DNA of 64,000 bases from Promethearchaeia archaeon. GTDB taxonomy: Archaea > Asgardarchaeota > Lokiarchaeia > Sigyniarchaeales > SOKP01. Shown piece by piece: positions 27,129-36,049 of the stretch. Position 1 is the stretch's first letter. Every line of letters begins with the position of its first letter. The stretch lies in NCBI GenBank assembly GCA_029856125.1, contig JAHQWJ010000080.1, positions 62,001-126,000 on the forward strand, given 5' to 3'. The notes under the pieces were generated by a model. It made no database searches. It was not told the origin of the DNA and was given only the letters and a program-made list of their open reading frames with translations. Made by a program: the position numbers and the translations under genes.

Positions 27129-28646
27129 ATGGATTTTACCAATAGACTGATATTTTTATCTCAAAAAATTCATCCGTATAATATCCCCGGATTCAGATTT
27201 AGAAAATTAGATACCAGATACAAATTAATGTATGAAAAAGAATACAATCTTAATGAGAATGATATTAACAAAGCTAGTTTTATTGTATTTTTAATTTCGT
27301 TCATTTCAATATTCACTACTTCCATTTTTCTATCAATATTCAATCTTGTCCAAATATTTTCTTATTCCTTAATATTCTCCTTATTTTTTTCTTACAGCTT
27401 CAATAATAAGTTTTATAAAGAGATATTAAAGAAGGAGAATCAATTGAATGCCTTTGTTTATGTTATTAGAATTTATTTTTCACTTATACAAAAATCTGTT
27501 GGAAATAGTGCCGATTTAGCTATTAATTTTATCAGACTAATTTCCGACCATAACCTTCCAATTAAGAAAGAATTCAGGAAAATATTAAACAAGATTCAAC
27601 TAGGGCAAAATCCCGAGATATTACTCTCGAATGTTATCACTCCTTCAATAGATTTTAATTCCTATTTAAAAGAATTGTTAATCTCTAATTTTACTTATAA
27701 TGAAACTCTTATCGAAAATTCAGTAGAAAAAAAATTTCGACAATATTTAAGAGAAATTGAGTCAAAATTAAGTGTGTTCTTTTTTATAGGATTATTTTTC
27801 CCTTTGGGTGTGTGTTTTTTAATTTTGTTCCAAAAAATTAATCTTATTTTATTAGTTATAATGTTACCACTTTATTTCATATCAATTAAAACATTAAACA
27901 AGAAATTTCTACGAAATGATTCATTCTTGCTCGGATTGTTAAATAATTATTCGAAGGAAGAAAAAGTTAAATTTCACGAATTCATCTCCTTCTTGAAAAG
28001 TTTTACCTTAAATTTACAGAAAAACTCCTCACCTGAAATTGCATTCATAAATTCATATTCACAAAATAAAAGCCAAATCGTATTAATGGACAGTCCAATA
28101 AAGTCACAAATCACCAATCTTTTAAATTTCTCCTGTTCTTTTGAGGAAATGTTGGAAAACTTACAAATTGAGATAAATTCAATACGATTTAAAATAATAC
28201 TAGATGTTATTGGAAAGTTAGTTAGTAAAAACGCATATGTTTCTCATAAAAAGATCAATGAGTTATTAAATGAAATTTCAAAACATCAAAAACTAGAAAG
28301 GCAGTTAGAAATTATAATTAGAGGAGAAAGGTTTAGGGTATTATTCTTCTTATTCCTACTACCTATCGTAATTGGGGGAATCGGGGGATTATTTCCCATG
28401 TTTAATATTATGATTAACAATATATCCTTCTCAAGTAATATTCACTTATCTTCATTATTAGAACTATTCTTTAGTTATGATTTCGTTGTGATTTTTCTTG
28501 CACTATGGTTTTGCGTCTATACATCCTCTTACTATTTCTTGAAAATCATATCTTACGAAAGAAAGAATATTCTAATTATTACTTCCTGTATAATTTATAT
28601 AATAGCATTTTTCTCAAGTTTTTTTAATGTTCTCAATTATTTTTAA
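27129..28646 (+). CDS. TadC/ArlJ-like membrane platform protein (T2SSF)
   Basis: This 505-residue membrane protein has about eight hydrophobic segments: a pair at about 52-95, a pair near 215-260, and others near 395-430, 440-465 and 480-505. Between them are two helical cytoplasmic domains of the T2SSF type (LNAFVYVIRIYFSLIQKSVGN onward, and the repeat near FHEFISFLKSFTLNLQKNSS). Two T2SSF units are usual in archaeal ArlJ/TadC proteins. It would be the inner-membrane platform that the upstream ATPase acts on. Confidence 0.85.
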   Translation: MDFTNRLIFLSQKIHPYNIPGFRFRKLDTRYKLMYEKEYNLNENDINKASFIVFLISFISIFTTSIFLSIFNLVQIFSYSLIFSLFFSYSFNNKFYKEILKKENQLNAFVYVIRIYFSLIQKSVGNSADLAINFIRLISDHNLPIKKEFRKILNKIQLGQNPEILLSNVITPSIDFNSYLKELLISNFTYNETLIENSVEKKFRQYLREIESKLSVFFFIGLFFPLGVCFLILFQKINLILLVIMLPLYFISIKTLNKKFLRNDSFLLGLLNNYSKEEKVKFHEFISFLKSFTLNLQKNSSPEIAFINSYSQNKSQIVLMDSPIKSQITNLLNFSCSFEEMLENLQIEINSIRFKIILDVIGKLVSKNAYVSHKKINELLNEISKHQKLERQLEIIIRGERFRVLFFLFLLPIVIGGIGGLFPMFNIMINNISFSSNIHLSSLLELFFSYDFVVIFLALWFCVYTSSYYFLKIISYERKNILIITSCIIYIIAFFSSFFNVLNYF

Positions 28647-28663
28647 GAAGAATTTAGTAAGTA

Positions 28664-28960
28664 TTAACCAAAAAAACTGGAATAAAATAATTCAGCTATT
28701 AAAAAAACTCCAATAAATATAATAAAGAATTTAGAATAAGATATTATCGTTTTAAATAATAAATTATCAATGTTAATATTAAACATAAAAATTTCTATTT
28801 CATTTAGAATTTGGAGAAAAGGTATTAACAATATTAAGAAAATTATAATAGAAACAAATAGCGTTGTTGGTTCGGTTGATGTTATGGAATATAGAAAAAT
28901 AAAAATAAAAAGCGATACCAATATGAAGAATTGCAATAGGTTCAAAGTAAAATTCGACAT
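28664..28960 (-). CDS. Small membrane protein, three TM segments
   Basis: This 98-residue ORF encodes three clear hydrophobic stretches (about 5-27, 32-52 and 72-96). A continuous membrane pattern over the whole frame argues that it is real rather than a shadow. It faces the TadC-like gene tail to tail with 17 nt between. No family was recognised, and a link with the pilus set is only positional. Confidence 0.5.
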   Translation of the reverse strand: MSNFTLNLLQFFILVSLFIFIFLYSITSTEPTTLFVSIIIFLILLIPFLQILNEIEIFMFNINIDNLLFKTIISYSKFFIIFIGVFLIAELFYSSFFG

Positions 28961-29129
28961 AATCCAACTTATATAACAAAAAAACTATTTAAAATTCTAA
29001 GAATATTTTAAGAGATCATGGGATATTGAGATTAAAAAACTAAATATTTATAAGTGACAAGAATTAGGTTTATCTCACATTATGTTTTCGAAAGTTAAAT
29101 TGTATAAAAATCAAATTAACCTAGTAAAT

Positions 29130-29138
29130 ATTATATAA
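29130..29138 (+). promoter_or_regulatory. TATA box of a likely leaderless transcript
   Basis: TTATATAAA lies about 26 nt (centre to start) before the ATG at 29160. No ribosome-binding site is present between them. This spacing puts the transcript start at or next to the ATG, as in archaeal leaderless mRNAs, and it decides the start of the V4R gene over the TTG at 29148. Confidence 0.6.
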
Positions 29139-29159
29139 AAAAATGATTTGATTATAATT

Positions 29160-29648
29160 ATGAGAAATTTAAAATTAAAGGGATTAAAATACGATAAGGG
29201 GAAATACGATTTATATAATGAAAGATTTGTGTTTTTCCCCCCACAAATAGTTGACATACTATCATCGATATATGGAGAGGGTGTAAAATCTTTACTAGTT
29301 TGGTTAGGTAAAAAAGTTGGGTGGGCGTTGATTCAGAAATGGGACGATAATTTAAAATCAAAAACATTAAACGATTTAGTTAATCAATTTTGCACAATTG
29401 TAAGCAACCATGGATGGGGAATTTTTAATCCAAAACAAATTTCAGACAACTTAATAGTAATTGAACTTCAACATAATATCGCAAACAATTTAAATAACAA
29501 ATCAAAGTATATATGTTATTATATTACGGGATTATTAGCTGGTTTTGGAGAATATGCGCTCTATAAAGTAAATGTTATAGAAAATAATTGTAATATTGAG
29601 GATCCAGGTTTAAATTCATGCGAATTTAGAATCGAGAAAATTCTTTAA
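29160..29648 (+). CDS. V4R (TRAPP/Bet3-related) domain protein
   Basis: This 162-residue protein ends with the V4R pattern: YICYYITGLLAGFGEYALYK, then an ENNC..EDPGLNSCEFRIEK strand with the conserved late Cys. The N-terminal half (LLVWLGKKVGWALIQKW) matches the domain's helical part. V4R domains bind small hydrophobic ligands and are related to the eukaryotic TRAPP subunit Bet3. There is no DNA-binding domain, so this is a single-domain protein. The start follows the leaderless promoter at 29130. Confidence 0.7.
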   Translation: MRNLKLKGLKYDKGKYDLYNERFVFFPPQIVDILSSIYGEGVKSLLVWLGKKVGWALIQKWDDNLKSKTLNDLVNQFCTIVSNHGWGIFNPKQISDNLIVIELQHNIANNLNNKSKYICYYITGLLAGFGEYALYKVNVIENNCNIEDPGLNSCEFRIEKIL

Positions 29649-29657
29649 AGAATTAAA

Positions 29658-30044
29658 TCACCAAGGATCCCATTCTTCAGGATTCAGTTCATTAACCTCA
29701 TTATTTTTAAGATCTTTCTCTGTAATTTGAGGTTCTATTTTTACATAGATATTTTCATCTTCACTTATCATTTTGTGTGATTCAAGATCTTCGCGAATTA
29801 AGTCATCAGTTAATGATAATTTATCATCGCCTATTACTACATCTTTAAAAGCAGAAATTAATGACAAAAAATTAAAAAACTCTTCCTTTTTCATTTCCAC
29901 ATTTATAAAATCACTATTTTTTAATAATTTAAGTTTCACCAACCGAACTTCTCCGCTTATTTCTACTGAAGTCAATTCAATATTTTCATTTTTATTTTTT
30001 AACTGAATCTTCCATGAAGTTTCTCTTGTTTTTTCGATTTCCAT
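29658..30044 (-). CDS. Hypothetical acidic protein
   Basis: This 128-residue protein is predicted cytoplasmic. The start at ATG 30044 is supported by GTGAGG ending about 8 nt upstream on the minus strand; the longer frame to 30143 would add a spurious hydrophobic leader. The first about 80 residues look like beta strands (WKIQLKNKNENIELTSVEIS...), and the tail is acidic and ends EEWDPW. No family was recognised. Confidence 0.55.
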   Translation of the reverse strand: MEIEKTRETSWKIQLKNKNENIELTSVEISGEVRLVKLKLLKNSDFINVEMKKEEFFNFLSLISAFKDVVIGDDKLSLTDDLIREDLESHKMISEDENIYVKIEPQITEKDLKNNEVNELNPEEWDPW

Positions 30045-30181
30045 TAATATAGCCTCACTCTTTAGATAATTAAATATCAATAATTTAATAAAAATTAACC
30101 AATTTAAAATTATTCTTATATAAGTACCGAAGATTTTAATCAAAAAGTAAAAAAAAAGAGGTTCTTATTACTTTTTTTTTA

Positions 30182-30847
30182 TTAGAAAAGATAATTAATT
30201 ATCAAAAAATCATAGGAAATAAAGATTAATACAGCAATTGGAGACCTAATTTGTGCAAAAAATTGAAATTTTTCTCTTTCTTCATTATAAAACAAAGTAA
30301 GTGATTTCATCTGGAGTTTGGTACCTGAATATTTATTTAATTGCGAGAAATCTAAAAACCTATAAAATAATTTCAAAAAGATCCCTCGAGAATATGAAAT
30401 TTTCTCATTTAATGCATGCAACATATTGTAAGGATGAGATTTTGTTAAGAAACGATTGAAAAGGTAATTACATGATACTAGTAATAAAAATAAGATCAAA
30501 AGGTATGAAAAAAAAGAAAAAAACAGATGGAAATCAAAACCTAGAATTGGAAAAGCGAAGAACAAAAAGATAATTAACTTACCATCACTTCCCCCTATTA
30601 ATTTTAAACAGAACAGCAAAAAAGAAAAAGTAAAAGCTAATAAAACGATTAAAGATTTGCAGATCACAAAAATCATCAGGTTAGTATAAAAATTTTGCGC
30701 TTCAATAAGTATAAAGACGAAACCAACAATAAAAAAAAATACAAGACTTTTGTTGGGTATTTTCCTAAACCAGATATCTCTATACATACAGTATAATAGA
30801 ACTATATTTGAATAATAGAAAAAAAACCCATCGATGTTTGGAAGCAA
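30182..30847 (-). CDS. Type IV prepilin peptidase (A24 family)
   Basis: A membrane aspartyl protease that removes prepilin leader peptides. The 221 residues hold about six membrane segments. The two catalytic Asp are visible: Asp24 in RDIWFRKIPN and Asp87 in GGSDGK (the family's GxGD-type motif). The C-terminal about 55 residues are a soluble, basic tail. The gene lies 3 nt downstream of a winged-helix gene that itself overlaps orc1/cdc6. The Flp-like pilin at 14415 is a likely substrate. Confidence 0.85.
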   Translation of the reverse strand: MLPNIDGFFFYYSNIVLLYCMYRDIWFRKIPNKSLVFFFIVGFVFILIEAQNFYTNLMIFVICKSLIVLLAFTFSFLLFCLKLIGGSDGKLIIFLFFAFPILGFDFHLFFSFFSYLLILFLLLVSCNYLFNRFLTKSHPYNMLHALNEKISYSRGIFLKLFYRFLDFSQLNKYSGTKLQMKSLTLFYNEEREKFQFFAQIRSPIAVLIFISYDFLIINYLF

Positions 30848-30850
30848 TCC

Positions 30851-31144
30851 TTATAAATCGCCTTCCCATATGTCTATAAATGTTTTTAAACTCTTAGCTC
30901 TAATGTTTTCATATTTGTATCTATATATTTTAATCCGCCCAAATATTTTCTCCTGAATTAATTTATAGGATTTTAAATAATCTAAGTGACTTTTAACGCT
31001 TGCGTGATTAAGTTTAGTAAACTTTATAATCTGAGATATTGATAATTCTTGATTTAATGCTAATACTTTTAAGATTTTAATTCTTGCCCGTGACCCTAAT
31101 AAATTTTCAATCTTAAAGTTCTCTTCTGCACCTTTTACTATCAA
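30851..31144 (-). CDS. Winged-helix regulator (ArsR-like)
   Basis: This 97-residue protein has one winged helix: GSRARIKILKVLALNQELSIS, recognition helix ASVKSHLDYLKSYKLI, and wing KIFGRIKIYRYKYENI. Its ATG overlaps the stop of the upstream orc1/cdc6 gene by 4 nt, showing translational coupling. It probably regulates this operon or the pilus set; that is inference. Confidence 0.78.
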   Translation of the reverse strand: MIVKGAEENFKIENLLGSRARIKILKVLALNQELSISQIIKFTKLNHASVKSHLDYLKSYKLIQEKIFGRIKIYRYKYENIRAKSLKTFIDIWEGDL

Positions 31145-32355
31145 ATTTTAATGCCTTTAGTTTCCATTACTTCTAATAATAATTCTTTATACTTTGAAAT
31201 TGGAATATTTTGAACAGTTATTTGAGCTTTTCGGCCTTTAATAGCCTCACTGACGATTTCCATGGTAATTAAATCTTCTTTTTTAAACTCCTGGAGGTAA
31301 TTCCATAGTTGTGAATGAGTCCGTGGTTGAATTCCTAAGCTTTCACATAATATTAAATATGATTCAGTAATTTCACGAACAGATGTATGAATTCTTTTGC
31401 ACTTATCTAAAGCATTTATAATAGCTAATAAAAAAATGATTTTTTGAGTAGACATATATTTTAGTATATCTAGTGTTGAAAAAGGAACTATGTCTTGATT
31501 TGCAAGACGGATTGATTCTATTGTGATGTATTTTAAATTCTGATTTTCAGCGATTTTAGTTGATTTCCAGAGTAAGTTTAATCCATACCTTATATCTCCA
31601 GTCTGATAAACTAAATCCGTAATAATTTGGATTAAGTTATCCGAAAAAATATTATCTTTTAAACTAATTTCTGTTCTATACTTCAATATTTCAAAAAGTT
31701 GTTCTTTACTATAATTGTTGAAATTTATTATATTTCTTTGTAAAGTGCTCATAGTACTAGCATCCAAACCACTTAAACAAGATATATCTCGTGCAATTCC
31801 AATGATAGAAATGTGTCGACTAGTATTGAACGCGTCATCGTTAATTCTTGTAAGTGAATAAATAAGATCCCCCTCCTTACCAATTAAATAACTTAATTCA
31901 TCCAAAACAATTAATAAATGGAGATTTTGATCTTTAATAATATCAACAATAATTTCAAGTAAATCTTGTGGAGAGTATCCTCTTTTTGGAAAAGTATTAT
32001 TGAGTGCTCGAACAATTTTGATTAATACTTTATAGCTAGTTCTTTCTTTCCGACAATTAATATGAACATACTTAATGTCTCCTGATCTTTTTTGAGCTGC
32101 GTTTACTAACATTTCTCCAAAGAGCTTAATTGTAACTGTTTTTCCTATTCCAGTTTTCCCAATTATCAATATTTTTCGTGAAATTGAATTCGGATTTGTT
32201 ACGAGCACTAAAAATAGTTGAGATAGCAGTGACAACTCTTTTTCACGATGCGGTAGCCTTTTAGGAACATAATTGTTATCGAGTTTACTTTCCTTTTTGA
32301 ACAACGATGGTTTTTTTAATAAATCTTCAAAGTAATCTATTGTCATGAAGGACAT
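31141..32355 (-). CDS. Orc1/Cdc6 family replication initiator
   Basis: This 404-residue AAA+ protein has Walker A GKTGIGKT (about residues 66-73), Walker B LLIVLDELSYL, and sensor-2 helix GDIRYGLNLLWKSTKIAE. A C-terminal winged helix (about 305-400) binds origin DNA. The N terminus has the typical RLPHREKEL initiator segment. Its gene is the first of a coupled operon with a winged-helix regulator and a prepilin peptidase, an unusual company for a replication protein. It may be an Orc1/Cdc6 paralogue rather than the main initiator. Confidence 0.88.
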   Translation of the reverse strand: MSFMTIDYFEDLLKKPSLFKKESKLDNNYVPKRLPHREKELSLLSQLFLVLVTNPNSISRKILIIGKTGIGKTVTIKLFGEMLVNAAQKRSGDIKYVHINCRKERTSYKVLIKIVRALNNTFPKRGYSPQDLLEIIVDIIKDQNLHLLIVLDELSYLIGKEGDLIYSLTRINDDAFNTSRHISIIGIARDISCLSGLDASTMSTLQRNIINFNNYSKEQLFEILKYRTEISLKDNIFSDNLIQIITDLVYQTGDIRYGLNLLWKSTKIAENQNLKYITIESIRLANQDIVPFSTLDILKYMSTQKIIFLLAIINALDKCKRIHTSVREITESYLILCESLGIQPRTHSQLWNYLQEFKKEDLITMEIVSEAIKGRKAQITVQNIPISKYKELLLEVMETKGIKI

Positions 32356-32614
32356 CTGATAAAATGATATTAGAAGTTAGAAAATCATAATATATAATGA
32401 AATACAGAGTACTAATTTTTTATTATTATAATGAATTATTAACCATTTTAGTTCTCAAGTTCCTCTCTGGAGAGTATACCATTGTTCGTGCTATTAATAA
32501 TTATCACTTCTTTGCGTCAATTAAAAGCGTTATTCTTTTTTGTCGGTTGGAAGATTGCATCCTTGTAATTATATTGTAAAAGTTAGTTCTATAATTCCCC
32601 ATTCGATTTTTGTT
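32356..32614. other. AT-rich region upstream of orc1/cdc6 (possible origin, unproven)
   Basis: These 259 nt lie next to an initiator gene, where archaeal origins are often found, and are strongly AT-rich. One short palindrome (CTCTCTGGAGAG, about 32463-32474) vaguely resembles the core of an origin recognition box, but it occurs once and lacks the flanking G-run. A 60-codon hydrophobic frame on + (32397-32579) looks accidental. The evidence is position only. Confidence 0.25.
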
Positions 32615-33829
32615 TTAAAACTTAAATGTGATATCTCTAATTAATTTAAAACCTGCTTTTTTGTATTTATATACTTTTAAACAAATTGATGTAAAAAGAG
32701 AAGTTAAAATTGAAAGGAGACAAATATTAAGAAAATAGAACGAGCTATAATTTCTGGGATATTGAAAATTTTGAATTTGAAAGGATAGACATATCGTTCT
32801 ATTCTCTAAATAACTAGTTCCGTTAAATATAACATCTACATAAAATATTTTGTCATCCTCTTTAAAGTTGAAAATAGACGGCAATATATTGATATTAACG
32901 AATCCCGTTTGATTAGTCTTCAATGTCTCCTCGTATTCGATGGTTGAATTACTATAAATAATAATTTTTAAACTCTCATTTTCAAGCGGTTTTTTGTTTG
33001 TATTAAAATAGTAGTAAAATAGCTGAATTTTAAGCAAGCTACCTTCTTCTGTATTATCTACCAAATTAGTAATTTCTACATAAACAGGGATTTTTTTTAC
33101 ATATACTTCATATGAGAATGTTGTATCCAAATAGTACGAGTTGTTTTTAATAATAAACGATACATTATTTCTTCCTAAACCTAAGTGCTTAACCGTTGAA
33201 ATGTTGAAAGAAAGCATTCCATCTTTATCTGTTGTGAAAATAGTTTGATAGATAATCTCTTCATTATTCCTTATTATACATTGCAGTGTTTCATTTTCTA
33301 AACAAAAACTCGTATTTCCATTGTAGAAGTTTGCATTAAACAAGTTAGATTCTCCATATATTAAGTCACTTTTAAAATTGGTTAATTCACAATCAACAGC
33401 ACGTTTAGTAATATTAATTGTTATAATTTCTTTATATGTTGTTCCAACTTCGTTAGAATTGAAATCTTCGTGGTAATTAAACATTTTTATGTAAATTCTA
33501 CAGGGGTAATTTGTAAGTGTTAAGTTTAAGAATTGAATATTAATCGTCCAATTTTTCTGTGAAATACCGATTGTGTAGTAATTAGAAGAATTCCAAAGGA
33601 TTGTATCAAAAATATTAGTAATCTGAATTTGAACATAGGAAACTTCAAACCCTGAGTCATAATATAACTCCCAGGATCCATTTAGATAAATATTCTCATT
33701 ATTATAATATGTATTTTTATCGGATACTAGCAGAGTATTACTACATGAAAATCCTAAAACCGTTTTGGGAATAAGCATTATTCCTAACATAAAATATAGG
33801 AAAAGAACCGCTTTTATTTTTTTTTTCAC
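32615..33829 (-). CDS. Secreted or surface protein with Ig-like repeats and C-terminal membrane anchor
   Basis: This 404-residue protein has an N-terminal signal peptide (KKKIKAVLFLYFMLGIMLIP, about 1-25). About three beta-sandwich repeats follow, including the bacterial/archaeal Ig-like phrase TDKDGMLSFNIS and TNQTGFVNINI. A C-terminal membrane segment (about 365-385) ends in a basic tail. It has many N-x-S/T sequons, fitting N-glycosylation at the outer face. The specific role is unknown. Confidence 0.75.
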   Translation of the reverse strand: MKKKIKAVLFLYFMLGIMLIPKTVLGFSCSNTLLVSDKNTYYNNENIYLNGSWELYYDSGFEVSYVQIQITNIFDTILWNSSNYYTIGISQKNWTINIQFLNLTLTNYPCRIYIKMFNYHEDFNSNEVGTTYKEIITINITKRAVDCELTNFKSDLIYGESNLFNANFYNGNTSFCLENETLQCIIRNNEEIIYQTIFTTDKDGMLSFNISTVKHLGLGRNNVSFIIKNNSYYLDTTFSYEVYVKKIPVYVEITNLVDNTEEGSLLKIQLFYYYFNTNKKPLENESLKIIIYSNSTIEYEETLKTNQTGFVNINILPSIFNFKEDDKIFYVDVIFNGTSYLENRTICLSFQIQNFQYPRNYSSFYFLNICLLSILTSLFTSICLKVYKYKKAGFKLIRDITFKF

Positions 33830-33929
33830 ATCAATTATATCTATTAAAATATAAAAACTCAGATAATTCCAAAAAACATTTATTTTGTCAAAGATTTAAA
33901 TTCAAAACTAAGAAATTTGTTATTGTTGA

Positions 33930-34136
33930 ATGAAAGTGGGAAAAGTAAGAACCCTATTGATAAAGAAAGTCTCAAAAGAATTAATAAGTAAATATCCAGA
34001 TGTATTCACCACTGATTTTGAAAAAAATAAAATATTATTGGATAAATATTCTGAAGTAGATTCAAAACATCTTAGAAATCGAATTTCAGGATATGTTGTT
34101 AACTTAATGAAGATAAAAATTAGAGACCAAACCTAA
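33930..34136 (+). CDS. rps17e: Ribosomal protein eS17
   Basis: This 68-residue small-subunit protein is shared by archaea and eukaryotes. It has the conserved order GKVRT...KELISKYPDVFTTDFEKNK and KHLRNRISGYVVNLMK. The length is normal for archaea. It is followed 38 nt later by the UPF0148 gene on the same strand. Confidence 0.95.
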   Translation: MKVGKVRTLLIKKVSKELISKYPDVFTTDFEKNKILLDKYSEVDSKHLRNRISGYVVNLMKIKIRDQT

Positions 34137-34174
34137 TAACTGAATTTATAAGATTAAAATAAAGAAGAAATCAC

Positions 34175-34561
34175 GTGGTCTATATTAAAGAAGACGCAAA
34201 AGTAATGGCAGATCTTTTAAAATCGGGCCATAAAATGTTAAGTTTATCTTGTCCTATCTGTAATAATCCAATTTTTCAGCAAAAAAGTGGAACTACTTTT
34301 TGTGCAATATGTAATAGGGAAGTATTATTAGTTGATAAAGACTCTAATAAGAACGATGTAGATATTAAACCAACTATAAACAATCCCCTCGAAATTACAA
34401 ATTTAAACAGTGAAATAAATTCTGTTCTTATTGAAAAGATTAATTGGATTGCTCATAAACTAGAAAATGAAACTCAATTACACATTATTAATGAATACTT
34501 AGAGCTTATACTTAATCTTTTGAATATTCTTGAAAAGCTTAAGAGTCTCAAGTTGTCATAG
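34175..34561 (+). CDS. UPF0148 (autoantigen p27-like) zinc-ribbon protein
   Basis: The 128 residues begin with a helix containing LLKSGHKMLSLSCPICNNPI and end the zinc ribbon at FCAICNRE; this pairing is typical of UPF0148 / PF06677. The C-terminal half is helical. The start is GTG at 34175. The function is unknown; association with translation or chromosome segregation has been discussed for the eukaryotic relative. Confidence 0.85.
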   Translation: MVYIKEDAKVMADLLKSGHKMLSLSCPICNNPIFQQKSGTTFCAICNREVLLVDKDSNKNDVDIKPTINNPLEITNLNSEINSVLIEKINWIAHKLENETQLHIINEYLELILNLLNILEKLKSLKLS

Positions 34562-34590
34562 GAACATAAATATAAAATATCTCACCTTAG

Positions 34591-34690
34591 TGCTTCTGCC
34601 GGGATTTGAACCCGGGTCACGAGGGTGAGAGCCTCGCATGCCAAACCCTTTCTTTCATAAGAAAGTTTGGCCGGACTACACTACAGAAGC
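34591..34690 (-). tRNA. tRNA-Glu (CTC) with a D-loop insertion, probable intron
   Basis: Minus strand. Acceptor GCTTCTG/CAGAAGC, anticodon arm CGAGG-CTCTCAC-CCTCG (anticodon CTC), T-arm CCGGG-TTCAAAT-CCCGG, discriminator A. The gene is 100 nt, about 25 nt more than normal. The excess lies inside the D-loop, between GTCCGGCCAA and GCATG, and can fold as CCAAA/TTTGG plus CTTTC/GAAAG, like a bulge-helix-bulge intron. No CCA is encoded. Exact splice sites are not certain. Confidence 0.88.
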
Positions 34691-34826
34691 AGACTTATTA
34701 TTAAAATTTAATATTTTATTAAACCTTAAATTAATTTTAAACTTAATTAAAAAACACACATTTATAGTGAATAATGCAATTCAGTCGTAATCTATAACAT
34801 TATAGCCCAACACAAGGCAAACGAAA

Positions 34827-35849
34827 TTAGCATTCCTTTGGTATGAAAATTGGTTTAAGTAAATTAACATAATGGTCTCTAATAGAATATTCAGCTATGT
34901 TCGTTGCTAATGAAATTAATTTTTGAGTTAAGACGGTTTTTTGATTGAATTCCTTAGATAGCAATTTATCTGCTAGATAAATAATAGCTCCCGTTAAAAT
35001 AAAAGGGTTTCGTCCACCGCGCTCCCATTTATTTAAACCTGCTAAAATCGATCTGCATTTGCTGGTCAGCTTACACTTATAATCTTCTTTGGACCAAACA
35101 CTACCTTTTTTTTCTAACCTTATCTCCAATTCTTTATAATTTATAATATTATCGATCAATCTATTTAAGTAATCCTCACTACTATGGGGTATCGCATCAT
35201 TATTTAAATGATTTTTATACCTTATTCCATCTCTTAAAATCAATCTTGGATTAACACGGTGCCCAAAACTTTGAAAAGCATTTGAAATTTCGTTAATAGT
35301 AATTGGAGCATTATGGTACTCTTTACGAACTGAATAGAATATGCAAAAAGCAATCAAGGAGATGTTATTGATAACGCTCTCTTCATTCTTAATTATTTTT
35401 TTATAGTAATATGCCGAATTATTTCTAATATTCTTATTCAAGTTTAAATAAATTGAAATTTTGTTTAAAATATTAAAAATCCTGTATTCAGTTTCATGGT
35501 TTTTAATCCTTAAAAATTGTGAATAGTTTTTTTTTAATCTTCTATACAGTTTTTGCTCATCGGGGGGTAATAATTTACCCGTTTTATCCTTTAAATATTT
35601 TGAATTCTCATAGTCTATAAAAGTCCCTAAACCCCCAATATAATCCGTTCTTTCTCCTAAAGCAACATATTGTTTATTCAAATTACTCTTCGTATCAACA
35701 TTGTTGAAAATATATGACGATTCTTTATAGAGATTATCTAATACTAACCCACAATCCTTACATGTTATTTCGAAAGAATTCGTCATAACTGGACCACCAC
35801 ATTCAGAACATTTTTCTTCTTCTATACTTTCTTTTGTATTAATTTCCAT
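34827..35849 (-). CDS. Divergent TFB paralogue
   Basis: This 340-residue TFIIB-like protein has zinc ribbon CSECGGPV...CKDCGLVLD. It carries a B-reader region with an insertion relative to the TFB at 11360, and two cyclin repeats in which many usual residues are changed (IAFCIFYSVRKEYHNAPITINEI...; second repeat GAIIYLADKLLSKEFNQKTVLTQ). Archaea often use TFB variants for gene sets or stress. It is divergent from small ORFs and a GTPase gene. Confidence 0.85.
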   Translation of the reverse strand: MEINTKESIEEEKCSECGGPVMTNSFEITCKDCGLVLDNLYKESSYIFNNVDTKSNLNKQYVALGERTDYIGGLGTFIDYENSKYLKDKTGKLLPPDEQKLYRRLKKNYSQFLRIKNHETEYRIFNILNKISIYLNLNKNIRNNSAYYYKKIIKNEESVINNISLIAFCIFYSVRKEYHNAPITINEISNAFQSFGHRVNPRLILRDGIRYKNHLNNDAIPHSSEDYLNRLIDNIINYKELEIRLEKKGSVWSKEDYKCKLTSKCRSILAGLNKWERGGRNPFILTGAIIYLADKLLSKEFNQKTVLTQKLISLATNIAEYSIRDHYVNLLKPIFIPKEC

Positions 35850-36049
35850 TCTATCACCTAAAAGACAAGGAATATAAAGTACTAGAAAAATCAGGCTTTT
35901 ATCTCAATTTTGTAGATTGTATGTCACTTAAAGTAGAATAATTTGTCATTGGAATTCATAAAATCATTTTAGAGCCAGACTGAGAGATAATTGGAACTAA
36001 AAAAGAAGAGCTATTTTTATCCAATAATTCTAAATAAAATTTTATGAGA

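Noticed and set aside
32463..32474. CTCTCTGGAGAG as an origin recognition box
   Set aside because: Only one copy and a weak match to known ORB cores; not enough to call an origin.
32397..32579. 60-codon hydrophobic frame upstream of orc1/cdc6
   Set aside because: No ribosome-binding site, AT-rich composition explains the Ile/Leu/Tyr content, and the same region is expected to be promoter or origin.
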